DNA from: Roseovarius albus
GTDB taxonomy: Bacteria > Pseudomonadota > Alphaproteobacteria > Rhodobacterales > Rhodobacteraceae
Direction of reading: 5' to 3'
Assembly: GCF_900172335.1 (NCBI RefSeq)
Contig: NZ_FWFX01000003.1
Location: 358,715 to 422,714 of the forward strand
DNA: 64,000 bases
Part shown: positions 8,750 through 18,544 of the stretch, piece by piece
How the letters are laid out: every line of letters starts with the position of its first letter
Numbering within the stretch: position 1 is the first letter of the stretch
Position numbers and translations under genes: made by a program
Notes under the pieces: model-generated
Databases searched by the model: none
What the model saw: the letters and a program-made list of their open reading frames with translations, nothing else
What the model was told of the DNA's origin: nothing

Positions 8750-9529
8750 TTAATACTCCCGCAACAACCGCCCCAGCCCCGACAGCTTGTCATCGACTCC
8801 GGCCAGCCGCAGGCAATCCCACAGCATGGCTTGGTTGGAACAGATCACCGGCTTGCCCAACTCCTGCTCAATCGCATCGACCACATCAATACTGCGCAGC
8901 GCGCCGCAGCTGAGCAGCACCGCATCGGCATCGGGCCGGTCGATGGCGCGAGCGTAGTCGGCGATGTACTCGGGGGCGACGCGGATCATCTCGGTGTCAT
9001 AATTCAAGCCCATGCCATGCGCCTCCAGCACCGTGAAACCGGCCCCTTCCAGATAGGTCGCGACATTGGTATTCAGCTCGGCCACATAGGGCGAACCCAG
9101 CACAATTTTCTGCGCGCCCATGGCCGCCAGTGCCTTGCGCACCGCGCCCGCCAATGTGGTTGTTTGCGCCCCCGGTGCGCCCTTGGCCAGTTCCGCGCAG
9201 GATTCCTCCTCGCCCACCGCCACGGTGCCCGAGGTGCAAGCAAAAGCCACCACATCCAGCCCGTCATCGGGCAGGATCCGCGCCGCTGTTTCCGCCAATG
9301 ATCCACGCAACTGTGCCAAGCTCTCGGTTGAGATTTCCCGTGGCATCGTGGCCCGGCTGAAATACGCCCCGACACCCGCAGGCAGATAGCGGACCATGTC
9401 ATCCTCAATGGTTTGCTCATTCGGGATCAGCACAAATCCGATCTTGCCACGCGCATTGCGCCCGGCGTCGAAGCGCACGTGATTCAAGATGTCCTGACGT
9501 TTCTGCTCCGGCAATACATGCTTGTTCAT
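8750..9529 (-). CDS. Maleate cis-trans isomerase / Asp-Glu racemase superfamily protein (259 aa)
   Basis: A member of the Asp/Glu racemase superfamily closest in appearance to maleate isomerase and arylmalonate decarboxylase, which use one or two cysteines for acid-base or covalent catalysis. Both cysteines are in place: C98 in VAFACTSGTVAVG and C208 in LLSCGALRSID; the C-terminal ICSNQAMLWDCLRLAG is typical of the group. It may act on a dicarboxylic acid; EutA-like proteins of ectoine degradation are also in this family, but no ectoine genes are present. It starts at ATG 9529 (GTG 9532 also possible) 12 bp after the stop of the upstream secreted-protein gene, with GGGAG as ribosome binding site, so the two genes are probably co-transcribed. 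Confidence 0.8.
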   Translation of the reverse strand: MNKHVLPEQKRQDILNHVRFDAGRNARGKIGFVLIPNEQTIEDDMVRYLPAGVGAYFSRATMPREISTESLAQLRGSLAETAARILPDDGLDVVAFACTSGTVAVGEEESCAELAKGAPGAQTTTLAGAVRKALAAMGAQKIVLGSPYVAELNTNVATYLEGAGFTVLEAHGMGLNYDTEMIRVAPEYIADYARAIDRPDADAVLLSCGALRSIDVVDAIEQELGKPVICSNQAMLWDCLRLAGVDDKLSGLGRLLREY

Positions 9530-9541
9530 CACAGTGCTCCC

Positions 9542-11092
9542 TTACTGAGTGTCTCGCCGCACCAATCGCGGGCCATATTGTGACTTCTCAAAATCATATC
9601 TGGCAGGCGGGGCATCTGCGGCGTGGATCTTGGTTGTGCCATCCGGCTGCATCCGACGCCAACCCACAAGTTCCCCATCGGTATCATATTCAAACTCATC
9701 GCGCCAATCTGCCCACCAGTGCAGCCGCGGATCAAAATGTGGGGCCTGACCGTTTGTGTAATCGACCGACGTTAACAAGACCCGCCCCGATGCATTCGAG
9801 TTTTCATAGATCCGTTTCTGATGCGTTGGAAAGCTGACCGAGATAAACGCAGGGGCACTGTCATGCATGCCGTTAAAGGCAAAAACACCAATATCAATAC
9901 GATGTGACAGGATGTCGTTTTGCGGCACCGACAGGGGCATATTTTGCCATTGCATCTCGATCCTCGCACGAGTGCCCGGCCCGTCTAAAAGCGTGATCTT
10001 CACCCGCTCGGGATCACCGCGCAACACGACCCATTCAAACCGCAGATCGCGTCCGTTTGGATCTTTCGTATCAACAGCGGACACCACCATGTCTTGTCGG
10101 TACTGATGTCCGCGCCAGATTCGGGCAATTGCCGAGGGGGTGTCAAACAACTTCTCCGACATACCGCCCAGCCCGGCCAGCTTGTTGAAGCTTTCCTCCT
10201 CGACTTTCAACCGGACCATCGGTGGAATATCTCCCAGTTTAAGATCTGCGGCAAAGGCCACCATGCGCTCGGGCGCGAGTTGCTCCTTGGAAAAAACGGT
10301 CGGGTGGGCACGGGCCGTATAATAAGCCTCGCGCTTGTATATCCCGGCCAGATTACGACGTAAGATCATTTGCAGGGTTGGCGCTAGCAGCTTTTGCTCG
10401 CGTAGAAATTTGCGAGTCTCCTCCGGCAAGGCTGCAATCGTCATGAAAAAGGCTTCTAAAAACGGCCTGTCTGACCCCGAAGAGCCCTGTGAAATCACCA
10501 TATAGGGCCAGTTTGCGGGAAACATGTCAGCCCCATCGTGATCGCGATGTTCAGGGTACATATAGATATGGTTATTGGAATAAGTCAGATAAGCACGTGC
10601 CGGACCGCCATTGCCGGTCATACCCAATCGCGCCTGACTACGCCCCGTGAGCCAATGGGTCCCAGCCGTCGATGAATTTCCAATCACCGGAAAGGGATAA
10701 ATGATCTGCCCAGCCAAGCCAAAATCGATGTTGGCGTTTTGCAACTCAGGCCCATATTGCAACCGAGGGAGCGACGGAAACTTGTTGCGCGCTACCTCGG
10801 AATGGGCTCGGTCACGATTGTCATAGGCAACAACAGGATTGCGGCCACCGTGCTTAAGCTGCAAACGCCGGACCAGTACGGCAGAAGGCGTTTCATCGGT
10901 GGGGGTGACCCAAGGGGACGTCAAATCCCCTATTGGAAACGTGATGTTTGGCGCGATCCACCCCAATGGGCCGATCTGCTTGAGGTCCTCGCGCAATATG
11001 TTGATGTTTTCAGCCGCCCGCAGCCCCGCAACAGGCAGTGCCGACAGGAAAGCCAAAAGGCAGAGATAGAATACCGTCTTTCGATCATTCAT
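9542..11092 (-). CDS. Exported hypothetical protein (516 aa)
   Basis: The N-terminus MNDRKTVFYLCLLAFLSA plus LPVAGLRAAEN is a clear Sec signal peptide with cleavage near residue 27. The mature protein is large, soluble-looking and rich in aromatic residues, with features such as SQGSSGSDRPFLEAFF, IRIWRGHQYRQ-like segments and a C-terminal WWADWRDEFEYDTDGELVG that looks like beta strands. I do not recognise the family; an OpgG-type glucan protein was considered and not supported. It is the first gene of a probable two-gene unit with the racemase-like enzyme, and lies beside the EPS island, with 142 bp to the TPR lipoprotein gene. A periplasmic role is likely, possibly binding or cleaving a carbohydrate or peptide, but this is a guess. 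Confidence 0.75.
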   Translation of the reverse strand: MNDRKTVFYLCLLAFLSALPVAGLRAAENINILREDLKQIGPLGWIAPNITFPIGDLTSPWVTPTDETPSAVLVRRLQLKHGGRNPVVAYDNRDRAHSEVARNKFPSLPRLQYGPELQNANIDFGLAGQIIYPFPVIGNSSTAGTHWLTGRSQARLGMTGNGGPARAYLTYSNNHIYMYPEHRDHDGADMFPANWPYMVISQGSSGSDRPFLEAFFMTIAALPEETRKFLREQKLLAPTLQMILRRNLAGIYKREAYYTARAHPTVFSKEQLAPERMVAFAADLKLGDIPPMVRLKVEEESFNKLAGLGGMSEKLFDTPSAIARIWRGHQYRQDMVVSAVDTKDPNGRDLRFEWVVLRGDPERVKITLLDGPGTRARIEMQWQNMPLSVPQNDILSHRIDIGVFAFNGMHDSAPAFISVSFPTHQKRIYENSNASGRVLLTSVDYTNGQAPHFDPRLHWWADWRDEFEYDTDGELVGWRRMQPDGTTKIHAADAPPARYDFEKSQYGPRLVRRDTQ

Positions 11093-11234
11093 CGTAAATC
11101 CCTGAGCTTTCGAACGGATTGGGTGCCTTGCCCTACATTAAGCCAAGAACCGTCTTCTTCAACATCCATCAACCCCAACACGAAAAGGCCCCAACAATTA
11201 TGCTGAGGCCCGTTCCTTTGATCGAATTTTCCAT

Positions 11235-13670
11235 TTATTGGCCTTGCAACTCTGCAAGCTTTTCCCGCGCTTTTTCAAACTGTGGCAAGGGATCTTCACC
11301 CGCCATTTCAATTGCTTTGGTCAAAACCTCTTTGGCTTCATCGAACCGCTCAAGTGCGACATAGGTCATCCCCAAGTGATATTGCACCAATGCATGTTCC
11401 GGCAGGCCCTTCGCAGCAGGTTCAAGATACTTAACCGCTTCATCGAAATTACCACGGCGGTACTCAATCCAACCATAAGTGTCTTGCAACGCGGGGATTT
11501 CATAGTTTTGCAAGCGGCGGGCAATTGCATACGCGCGATCCAAATCTTCCGCGCTATCGCGATGAGTCGTGATCAAACTGGACAAGTTATTCGCGACAAC
11601 GACATTTGCACTGTTTTGTGCATATAGGCTTTCGTAAATCGCAATCGCCCCCTCAAAGTCCTTTTCCTTTTCCAATCGTTCCGCCTTGAGCAGATAGGCC
11701 GCCGTTGGGTTTGGGGCCTTTGCAATCTGCTCATCAATCAAAGCCGCGGCCTCTGCTTCTCGGCCATCTGCGATCATGATGGCATTCAAAGTCCGCAGCG
11801 CATTTGTATTTCCAGGCGCTTTTTCCAGAACCTTAACGTAAATCGGCTCGGCCAGATCACGTTCATTCTGAATCATATGCAGGCCAGCTCTCATGAACTG
11901 TAGCTTTAGGTTGTCCGGATCACTCGCCAACCTTTCTTCTAACAGGGCGACGGCCTCATCTGTCTGTTGCGCTGCGATTTTTGTCCGCAACAGCGCAACA
12001 AATGCCGCATCACCTTCATTTCCCCCCTCCGCCGACAGACTTTCAAGCAAGGCAATGGTTTCATCAACACGTTGCTGTCGCAGCAACTTGTCTGCTTCAA
12101 GCCCATTCGCGGCATTCAGCGCTGCTGTAGTTTCCAACGCTTTCAAGCGCCAGATCATGCGCGTCGCTTCATTCCAGTCTTCGGTTTGAACATGCAGCGC
12201 GCCCATGCTGCGCAGCAAATCCACATTTTCCGGTGCCTTAGTTAACGCTTCATCCAAAACCGCTTTGGCGGCATCAACACGCCCTTCTTGCGTCAAATAG
12301 GTTGCATACCGCAAAGATTCAGGCACGGCTTGAAGCGACACCTCAACGGCCAAAGCATAACGTTCACCCGCCAGATCCCGCGAACCTGCCCGTTCGTGCG
12401 CCTTTGCCATCAAAGTCAGGATATTGGCATCTTGCGGTTCCTGCGCCAGCGCCGTTCGCAAATCAATAATCGCGTCATCCGGTTTATCTTCGTCCACCAA
12501 CCACGCCGCCCGCATCTTTAGCCCGTCGACGTTTGACGGATCTTCCAGCAGCACTTCTTCAATCGCCGCTCGGGCCCCCACAGCATTCCCGTCATGCAAT
12601 AACATCTGCGCCAAAATTACTTTTGCTTTCAAAGCTTCCTGCGTTGCCTCAGCTTCGGCCAAAAGCGTTTCCAGTTTGGTGATGGCTTCAGCTTTGTTAC
12701 CTTCCTCAAAGTCCATTGAGGCCAACAAAGTTTCATACGTGATTGTTTCTGCTTCTGTCGCAATCAAACGTTCCAATTCCGCCCGTGCCGCGTCCTTACC
12801 TCGTGTGTCCAGTAGAAATCGTACGACGGTCAGTTTGGCTGTAGATGTCGCCCCTTCGGCATCAGCAGCTTTGCGCAGATAAGTTTCGGCGTTATCTACA
12901 TCGCCACGCTTCAGATACCACGCGATCAAAGAGTTCCGGATATTTTCATTTTCGGGGAATTTGTCGGCCATCTGTTCAAGCGTTTCACCCGCAGCTTCGA
13001 AATCTCCTTCGCGCAATTGCAGCTGCAACTTTGTTGCATTCAGCGCCAGATCATTCGGATGAATCACCAGTGCCTCATTTAGCAGCTTCAGAGAGGCCAG
13101 ATTTTCTCCTGTTCGCAGCTTCTGATCGATCACGATGCGCCATGCAATCATGCTTTCGGGCATCTCTTCGAGAATATCCATCGCCCGCTCTGCCTGCTCC
13201 GCGGCAACCGCATTGTCCTCACCCCGCTGTGCTTGTGCATAGGCAAGAGCGATGTCGATCACTTCGACCTTGGGGTTTTCAGGATCTAATTCGATTGCCG
13301 CCTTGCCATGGCGCTCAGCTTCTTCCCAATTCTGGACATCGATCGCCATTTCGGCCAATTCGATCTGCGCTTCCAGCGTATCAGGATAGCTCTCAACAAC
13401 CTTCAGAAAATGACTGTAAGCGCTCGCGCGCTCCCCCAACTCCAACTGGCTCCGTGCAAATACAAGTCGCGCTTCTTTATGTTCAGGATCTAGCTGAAAA
13501 ACATTCCGGAATTCAACAGCGGCTCGGGCAACATCCCCCTCTTCCAGCAATTCCAATGCCGTTTCAAAATGTCTCTGAGCGCGCTCTTCTGAGCTTTCAC
13601 AAGCCGAGACAAGAAAAAAGGCCGACATTGCAAGGGCGCAAATTCGACCACGACCAGAGAGGAAGTACAT
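11235..13670 (-). CDS. TPR-repeat lipoprotein of an EPS/PEP-CTERM-type locus (811 aa)
   Basis: A long lipoprotein made almost entirely of tetratricopeptide repeats. The signal peptide ends in the lipobox LVSAC (acylated C24), followed by ESSEERAQRHFETALELLEEG, where the first TPR begins; repeats of the form A..Y...L...P continue to the C-terminus (for example DTYGWIEYRRGNFDEAVKY). Size and architecture fit the TPR lipoprotein family found at exosortase/EPS loci (PrsT-like), a scaffold probably at the outer or inner membrane. ATG 13670 is preferred over ATG 13694 because GGA precedes it at good spacing and the signal peptide then starts directly. It lies downstream of the sugar transferase on the same strand, 86 bp away. 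The protein is acidic. Confidence 0.85.
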   Translation of the reverse strand: MYFLSGRGRICALAMSAFFLVSACESSEERAQRHFETALELLEEGDVARAAVEFRNVFQLDPEHKEARLVFARSQLELGERASAYSHFLKVVESYPDTLEAQIELAEMAIDVQNWEEAERHGKAAIELDPENPKVEVIDIALAYAQAQRGEDNAVAAEQAERAMDILEEMPESMIAWRIVIDQKLRTGENLASLKLLNEALVIHPNDLALNATKLQLQLREGDFEAAGETLEQMADKFPENENIRNSLIAWYLKRGDVDNAETYLRKAADAEGATSTAKLTVVRFLLDTRGKDAARAELERLIATEAETITYETLLASMDFEEGNKAEAITKLETLLAEAEATQEALKAKVILAQMLLHDGNAVGARAAIEEVLLEDPSNVDGLKMRAAWLVDEDKPDDAIIDLRTALAQEPQDANILTLMAKAHERAGSRDLAGERYALAVEVSLQAVPESLRYATYLTQEGRVDAAKAVLDEALTKAPENVDLLRSMGALHVQTEDWNEATRMIWRLKALETTAALNAANGLEADKLLRQQRVDETIALLESLSAEGGNEGDAAFVALLRTKIAAQQTDEAVALLEERLASDPDNLKLQFMRAGLHMIQNERDLAEPIYVKVLEKAPGNTNALRTLNAIMIADGREAEAAALIDEQIAKAPNPTAAYLLKAERLEKEKDFEGAIAIYESLYAQNSANVVVANNLSSLITTHRDSAEDLDRAYAIARRLQNYEIPALQDTYGWIEYRRGNFDEAVKYLEPAAKGLPEHALVQYHLGMTYVALERFDEAKEVLTKAIEMAGEDPLPQFEKAREKLAELQGQ

Positions 13671-13756
13671 TCTAGTGTCCTTTGACGCTGTCATGGAAAG
13701 ACGATGTTACTATAGCAGCAATAAACCGAAACCTGTCACCATGAAAGCCCGCAGGC

Positions 13757-14449
13757 TTAGCATCCTGTCCCACGCAGCATCACAACAACTGTCCGGGTAA
13801 TCACGCGCAGATCCGCGGCCAGTGAGACACTTTTGTAATACAGATCGTCAAAACCAGCGCGCGCGGCAAATGACGTATTGTTGCGATCAGAGATCTGCCA
13901 AAAGCCCGAAATACCAGGGCGCATGCTAAAATAAGTGCTTCCGGGGTACAGCATTTGCTGCTTGGGCATCATTGGACGCGGCCCAACAAGGCTCATATCA
14001 CCGATTAAAACGTTCCAAAGCTGTGGGAGCTCATCTAAAGACGTCTTTCGAATAGCCGCACCAATTGTCGTAATGCGTGGGTCGGCTGACAGCTTTTGCA
14101 TTTCATCCCACTCGCGTCGCGCACAGGAATTGACTTCAAGATATTGCTCAAGCGCCTCGTCAGCATCAGCAACCATCGTCCGGATCTTCCACATCGTGAA
14201 AATGCGGCCGTTCCGACCGACGCGTGACTGCTTGTAGAATGGGCCGCCGCCATCAAAAGCAGTCAGCACTGCAAGCAAAAACACAACAGGCAGAGCAATT
14301 GGCGCAGCCAACAAGACCAGTGCAATATCCATGGCGCGCTTGCCAAAATGGCGATAAACACCACGACGGACATTTTTGGGGGTTCGGCTTGGAAATAGTT
14401 CAAGCGCAGCACTATGATCGGCTACGAATTTGTCATTTTGAACAGTCAT
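13757..14449 (-). CDS. Initiating sugar transferase, ExoY/WcaJ C-terminal type (230 aa)
   Basis: A polyprenyl-phosphate hexose-1-phosphate transferase that starts EPS repeat-unit synthesis by loading a sugar phosphate onto undecaprenyl phosphate at the inner membrane. The domain begins KRAMDIALVLLAAPIALPV, a basic residue then a membrane helix, and contains the hallmarks FYKQSRVGRNGRIFTMWKIR, TSLDELPQLWNVLIGDMS and LVGPRPMMPKQ, then GISGFWQISDRN. Length matches the short ExoY form without the N-terminal multi-helix domain of WcaJ. Divergent from the ATPase-Wzz-CpsD genes across a 525 bp AT-rich spacer. It is the only EPS glycosyl-transfer enzyme in the island. Confidence 0.92.
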   Translation of the reverse strand: MTVQNDKFVADHSAALELFPSRTPKNVRRGVYRHFGKRAMDIALVLLAAPIALPVVFLLAVLTAFDGGGPFYKQSRVGRNGRIFTMWKIRTMVADADEALEQYLEVNSCARREWDEMQKLSADPRITTIGAAIRKTSLDELPQLWNVLIGDMSLVGPRPMMPKQQMLYPGSTYFSMRPGISGFWQISDRNNTSFAARAGFDDLYYKSVSLAADLRVITRTVVVMLRGTGC

Positions 14450-14974
14450 AAAAACACGCTCTCTACATACAACTCATTAAAAACCTTGTTTCACTCGCAA
14501 ACTGGAGAACAAGCCACTATTCGCTCTGATCAATTGGTTGATTATGATACTATCGAAGTACATCTTCGCCCTACATCGACCACTCTTAACTCACAATTCG
14601 AACATATTTGCTTTAGCACCGCTTCTCAACATGTTTAATAAAAATACATCATTTTCTGGATATTGATCGGGCGCACCCCCCTAAATATTGCACATTTGTT
14701 TCGACTCGCCCCAAAAATGCCCCATTTCGACCGGCTTTGTTTCGCCGACAAGTCAAATTCAGCCAAAACATCGAATCAAAAGTTAATTAAATTGCTCATT
14801 TGCGAGATCTCAGACACATATTTGCCTCGCCTACGTCTTCATATTGCCTGCGGCCACCTATATTAGGTAGCGTTGCAATGAATACGGGCGCAATGTGCCC
14901 ACAATTTCGCCGTTTGACGATTGAACCATACGCTTCTGCCAAAGCATATTGTTAATGATGTGGGACTAAACAAA
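14450..14974. promoter_or_regulatory. AT-rich divergent promoter region of the EPS island
   Basis: About 525 bp between the divergent sugar transferase and ATPase genes, clearly richer in A+T than the coding sequence, with several TTAA/TAAT tracts and no credible gene. It contains a small perfect palindrome ACCTA-TAT-TAGGT at 14856-14868, about 105 bp before the ATPase start, and the sequence CACAATTTCGCCG at 14900-14912, similar to sequence near other genes of the island. Exact promoters cannot be assigned by eye. Confidence 0.5.
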
Positions 14975-16123
14975 ATGAGTGGCCAGGAGTCCAAGATCAA
15001 TCCCCTTACAGCCGTAAACCGTCGGCTGTCGCGGTTGTTTGCGCCACGAAAGCCTCCCATAGATCCTCCTGCCAAACACAACGATAGCGATCCCACACGT
15101 CGCATCCAACAGGGACAAGAGTCTTCTCAAGTATATGACAAATCAAAACAAGCGACGTATATACTGAAAAAGCAAGAGCTTGCCGACGTACGCGATGGCG
15201 CCTCTGCCAGCTTTGACAATAATCCTCCCGAGATTGGGGCAATGGGGCAAAACAACGAAATCAACAACGCTCTCGCCATTTACGCTGAGCACTTCAACCT
15301 GAAAATGCGCCCGTTTTCATTGTTACCAGATCCGGACTTCATGTTCTGGTCAACCGAACATCGACGTGCCTATACGATGTTGGAATATGGCATCGTGACC
15401 TGCGCGCCGATCACCTTGATCACCGGGGATATCGGTTCGGGCAAAACCACCCTCTTACGTCATTTGCTGAATAATATGGAAGTGGGTATCAAGGTCGGTC
15501 TGGTGTCAAACGCGCACGGATCACGCGGTGAACTGTTGCGCTGGGTGCTCATGTCGCTAGATCAAACTGCACCGAAGGAGGCAACCTATGTTGATCTGTT
15601 TGAGCAGTTTCAAACCTATTTGATCCAGGAATATGCACAGGGCAACCGAGTCGTCATTATTTTCGACGAAGCCCAAAACCTGAGCCGTGAATCGTTGGAA
15701 GAGCTACGCATGTTCACCAACATAAACGCCAATAAAGATGAGCTGATCCAGCTAGTATTGGTTGGCCAGCCAGAGCTACGCGACATGATCCGCCGTTCGG
15801 ATCTGCGGCAGTTCGCCCAAAGGGTTGCGGCGAACTTCCACCTTGGCCCGATGGATGCCGCGTCGGTGCAGACTTACATCGGTCACCGCTTACAAAAGGC
15901 CGGCGCGAAAAAGAACCTGTTTACTAAGAACGCCTGCACCATGATTTTCCAGCAAACCCAGGGTGTTCCGCGACTGATTAACCAGCTATGTGATCTGGCA
16001 ATGGTATATGCGTTCACGAACAACCAGAAAACAGTCACCGAACGAACGGTTCAACAGGTGCTAGATGATGGCGCGTTCTTTTGCGCCGGTGCGTTTGAGA
16101 CGGAAGATGACGAAGTGCAATGA
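14975..16123 (+). CDS. ExeA-like AAA ATPase of EPS/PEP-CTERM-type locus (382 aa)
   Basis: An AAA+ ATPase related to ExeA/GspA, of the type seen at EPS/exosortase loci. The first 95 residues are hydrophilic and variable; the ATPase domain starts at AIYAEHFNLKMRPFSLLPDP, a signature of this family, with Walker A GDIGSGKTTLL (about 151-161) and Walker B VVIIFDEAQNLS (about 226-237), then LVGQPELRDMIRR and QRVAANFHLGPM. No membrane segment is obvious, so it is likely cytoplasmic, perhaps acting on the EPS export machinery. ATG 14975 is chosen; a TTG at 14921 is an in-frame alternative. Its stop overlaps the start of the Wzz gene as ATGA, so the two are translationally coupled. Confidence 0.85.
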   Translation: MSGQESKINPLTAVNRRLSRLFAPRKPPIDPPAKHNDSDPTRRIQQGQESSQVYDKSKQATYILKKQELADVRDGASASFDNNPPEIGAMGQNNEINNALAIYAEHFNLKMRPFSLLPDPDFMFWSTEHRRAYTMLEYGIVTCAPITLITGDIGSGKTTLLRHLLNNMEVGIKVGLVSNAHGSRGELLRWVLMSLDQTAPKEATYVDLFEQFQTYLIQEYAQGNRVVIIFDEAQNLSRESLEELRMFTNINANKDELIQLVLVGQPELRDMIRRSDLRQFAQRVAANFHLGPMDAASVQTYIGHRLQKAGAKKNLFTKNACTMIFQQTQGVPRLINQLCDLAMVYAFTNNQKTVTERTVQQVLDDGAFFCAGAFETEDDEVQ

Positions 16124-17676
16124 CTGAAGACGGCAAGTTTTACATTTCTCTTTTCCTAAGACGCCTGCATTATTTTCTGCTGATCGTCTTTGCGATATCC
16201 GCGACCGGACTGACCGTCGCGTATACTCTGCCGCCCGTTTACAAGGCCGAAGCGCAGTTGTTGGTCGAGTCACCCCAAATCCCCGGGGATCTTGCCTCTT
16301 CAACTGTTGTGGTTGACGCCTCTGAAATCCTTCAGATCATCAAACAGCGCATCCTGACACGGGCCAATATGCTGGACATTGCACGCGATTTCGACGTGTA
16401 CGACGACCCTTCGGACATGTCGGCTGACGATATCGTCAAAGACATGCGCAAACGCATTGGTTTCAGCCTGCCCCGCAACCCCACCGGCGCATCCTTCGTG
16501 ACCGTTTCGTTCGAGGCCGACAACGGGCTTCTCTCAGCACAGGTCACCAATGAGCTGGTGACGCGTATCCTCGAAGAAAACGTCTCGATGCGGCAAGCAG
16601 CCAGCGGACAGACTCTGGATTTCTTCAAACGCGAAGTTGCGCGGCTGGATCTGGAACTTGCGGATCAGGGGCAGAAGATCCTGGAATTCAAGCTCAGGAA
16701 CAAGAACGCCCTGCCTGACAGTCTGGATTTCAGACGCACGCAATTGTCTGCGGTTGAAGAGCGCAAATTACAAATCGATCGCGAATTGGTCAGTCTGAAC
16801 GACCGGCGCACCCGCCTAGAAGAGCTTTATGAAGCCACCGGCGAAACCTTCGGCTCTGAAGGCAACTTGAGCGATGAAGAACGCCGACTGGCTGCGCTGC
16901 AGGATCAATTGGCCTCGGCTTTGGCGATTTACTCGGAACAGAACCCCAAGATTAGCCATTTGAAAGCCCAAATCGAAGTGTTGGAAGAGCGTCTAGCACG
17001 TCAATCCGGTGCCTCAGGTGGAACTGGTGCGAAACTCTCCCCCTATGACCTCCAGATGGCCGACCTTCAAAGCCAGATCGATTTCCTAACCGAGCAAAGA
17101 GCAACCATCGAAGACGAATCGAAGCTCCTCGAACAAAGTATCGACCAAACACCCGCAAACGCGGTGACCCTCGGTGTTTTTGAACGGGACTACGAAAACC
17201 TGCGCATTCAGTACAATCAGGCAACCGCAGATCTGGCCGCAGCGCGGACTGGTGACCAGATCGAGGCGCAATCGCGTGGACAACGCATCACGGTCATTGA
17301 ACAGGCCATTCCCCCACGGGAGCCAACAGACCCCAATCGTAAGATGATCGCAGCCGCCGGCGTTGGCGGGGGCATCATGGTCGGGCTGGGCCTGATCGTT
17401 TTGTTGGATTTGCTCAACACCTCAATTCGGCGCCCCGCTGATCTGTCAAACAAGCTGGGCATCACCCCATTTGCAACCATCCCCTACATCCGGACCCGCC
17501 GGCAAGTTCTGGCGCGGCGCATCATCATATTCTCGGCCCTGTTTGTTGTGGTTGCCGGAATTCCGCTGTGCCTGTACTGGCTGCATACCTATTATCTGCC
17601 CATGGATATGATGATAGATATTGCGATGGATAAATCTGGCCTGCGCAACCTTTTTGACCAATTTAACCCGAGATAA
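16120..17676 (+). CDS. Wzz/GNVR-type polysaccharide chain-length determinant (518 aa)
   Basis: A polysaccharide co-polymerase of the inner membrane that controls polymer length and works with the tyrosine kinase encoded next. The Wzz domain begins with a first membrane helix at about residues 14-35 (FLLIVFAISATGLTVAYTL) and the usual PPVYKAEAQLLVESP; long periplasmic coiled coils follow (residues 170-380). The GNVR-like region contains FERDYENLRIQYNQATADL, and a second helix near residue 407 (AAAGVGGGIMVGLGLIVLL) is followed by the DLLNTSIRRPADL exit motif. A third hydrophobic segment (about 465-485, IIIFSALFVVVAGIPLCLYW) is an addition seen in EPS-locus forms. It has no fused kinase domain. 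Confidence 0.9.
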   Translation: MTEDGKFYISLFLRRLHYFLLIVFAISATGLTVAYTLPPVYKAEAQLLVESPQIPGDLASSTVVVDASEILQIIKQRILTRANMLDIARDFDVYDDPSDMSADDIVKDMRKRIGFSLPRNPTGASFVTVSFEADNGLLSAQVTNELVTRILEENVSMRQAASGQTLDFFKREVARLDLELADQGQKILEFKLRNKNALPDSLDFRRTQLSAVEERKLQIDRELVSLNDRRTRLEELYEATGETFGSEGNLSDEERRLAALQDQLASALAIYSEQNPKISHLKAQIEVLEERLARQSGASGGTGAKLSPYDLQMADLQSQIDFLTEQRATIEDESKLLEQSIDQTPANAVTLGVFERDYENLRIQYNQATADLAAARTGDQIEAQSRGQRITVIEQAIPPREPTDPNRKMIAAAGVGGGIMVGLGLIVLLDLLNTSIRRPADLSNKLGITPFATIPYIRTRRQVLARRIIIFSALFVVVAGIPLCLYWLHTYYLPMDMMIDIAMDKSGLRNLFDQFNPR

Positions 17677-17695
17677 GATTGAAGAGGCAACACTC

Positions 17696-18544
17696 ATGGA
17701 ACGCATTCAATCTGCCATCGAAAAGGCGCGCAAGACACGCAACGAGCAGGCGCAAGGCGCAAATCCACTTGCTGCACGAGGCTCTGCACCCGCCGCACGT
17801 CCGGTAAATGCTGAGACGGGATCCGAGGATGCTTTGTGGCAGGCCCTCCCTCCTTTCTCAGCAGACGTCACGCTTTTGGAGCGTAATCGCATCATTGCAG
17901 ACGCCACCAGCCACCATGCCGCACCCTATGACATCTTGCGCACCAAACTTTTGCAGCAGATGCGCAAGCACAACTGGCGCCGCGTGGCAATCACCTCGCA
18001 TGGCCCCAGCAACGGCAAAAGCATGACAGCGATGAATTTGGCGTTCAGCCTGGCAAAGCAATCTGAGCTGCGCACCATGGTTATAGAGCTGGATATGCGC
18101 CGCCCGTCGATTGCCAGAATTCTGGGCGTGAACGAACCGCTTCAGTTTTCACAGGCCCTTGCCGGAAGAGACGAAGCCGAAAACCATATGCTACGCTATG
18201 GCGACAATCTGGTCATCGCCATGAACCAGACAGGTATTCGCAACTCGGCAGAGATGCTCCAAGGGGTGACAGCGGCCCGGATGCTTGATGAAATCGAGGC
18301 CAGATACAAACCCGACATTATCATTTTCGACACGCCCCCCCTTATGGTCAGTGACGACACGCTCGCCTTTCTAGACCAAGTGGATTGCGCGCTTTTCGTG
18401 GCCGAGGCGGAGAAAACCACCCCCGACAATGTCGACAAGGCCGAACGCGAACTGGCCTCGCGCACAAATGTGCTGGGTGTCGTCCTGAACAAGTGTCGCT
18501 ACATGGGCCAGAACGAAAACTACGGCTACTATTATGGCGACTGA
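17696..18544 (+). CDS. CpsD/CapB-type tyrosine autokinase (282 aa)
   Basis: A bacterial tyrosine kinase (BY-kinase) that cycles autophosphorylation with the Wzz protein to drive EPS polymerisation. Walker A is VAITSHGPSNGKSMTAMNLA (about 97-116), Walker A' is ELDMRRPS and Walker B is IIIFDTPPLMVSDD. The C-terminus ends NENYGYYYGD, a short tyrosine cluster of the kind that is autophosphorylated. An N-terminal 60-residue extension rich in Ala and Arg precedes the kinase domain. ATG 17696 has GAAGAGG upstream and fits the family better than an earlier in-frame start at 17621 lying inside the Wzz gene. Spacing to Wzz is 19 bp, so ATPase, Wzz and kinase form one operon. Confidence 0.9.
   Translation: MERIQSAIEKARKTRNEQAQGANPLAARGSAPAARPVNAETGSEDALWQALPPFSADVTLLERNRIIADATSHHAAPYDILRTKLLQQMRKHNWRRVAITSHGPSNGKSMTAMNLAFSLAKQSELRTMVIELDMRRPSIARILGVNEPLQFSQALAGRDEAENHMLRYGDNLVIAMNQTGIRNSAEMLQGVTAARMLDEIEARYKPDIIIFDTPPLMVSDDTLAFLDQVDCALFVAEAEKTTPDNVDKAERELASRTNVLGVVLNKCRYMGQNENYGYYYGD

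Noticed and set aside
9542..11092. Possible OpgG/MdoG-type glucan biosynthesis protein
   Set aside because: Length and signal peptide fit loosely, but none of the family's motifs could be recognised; left as hypothetical.
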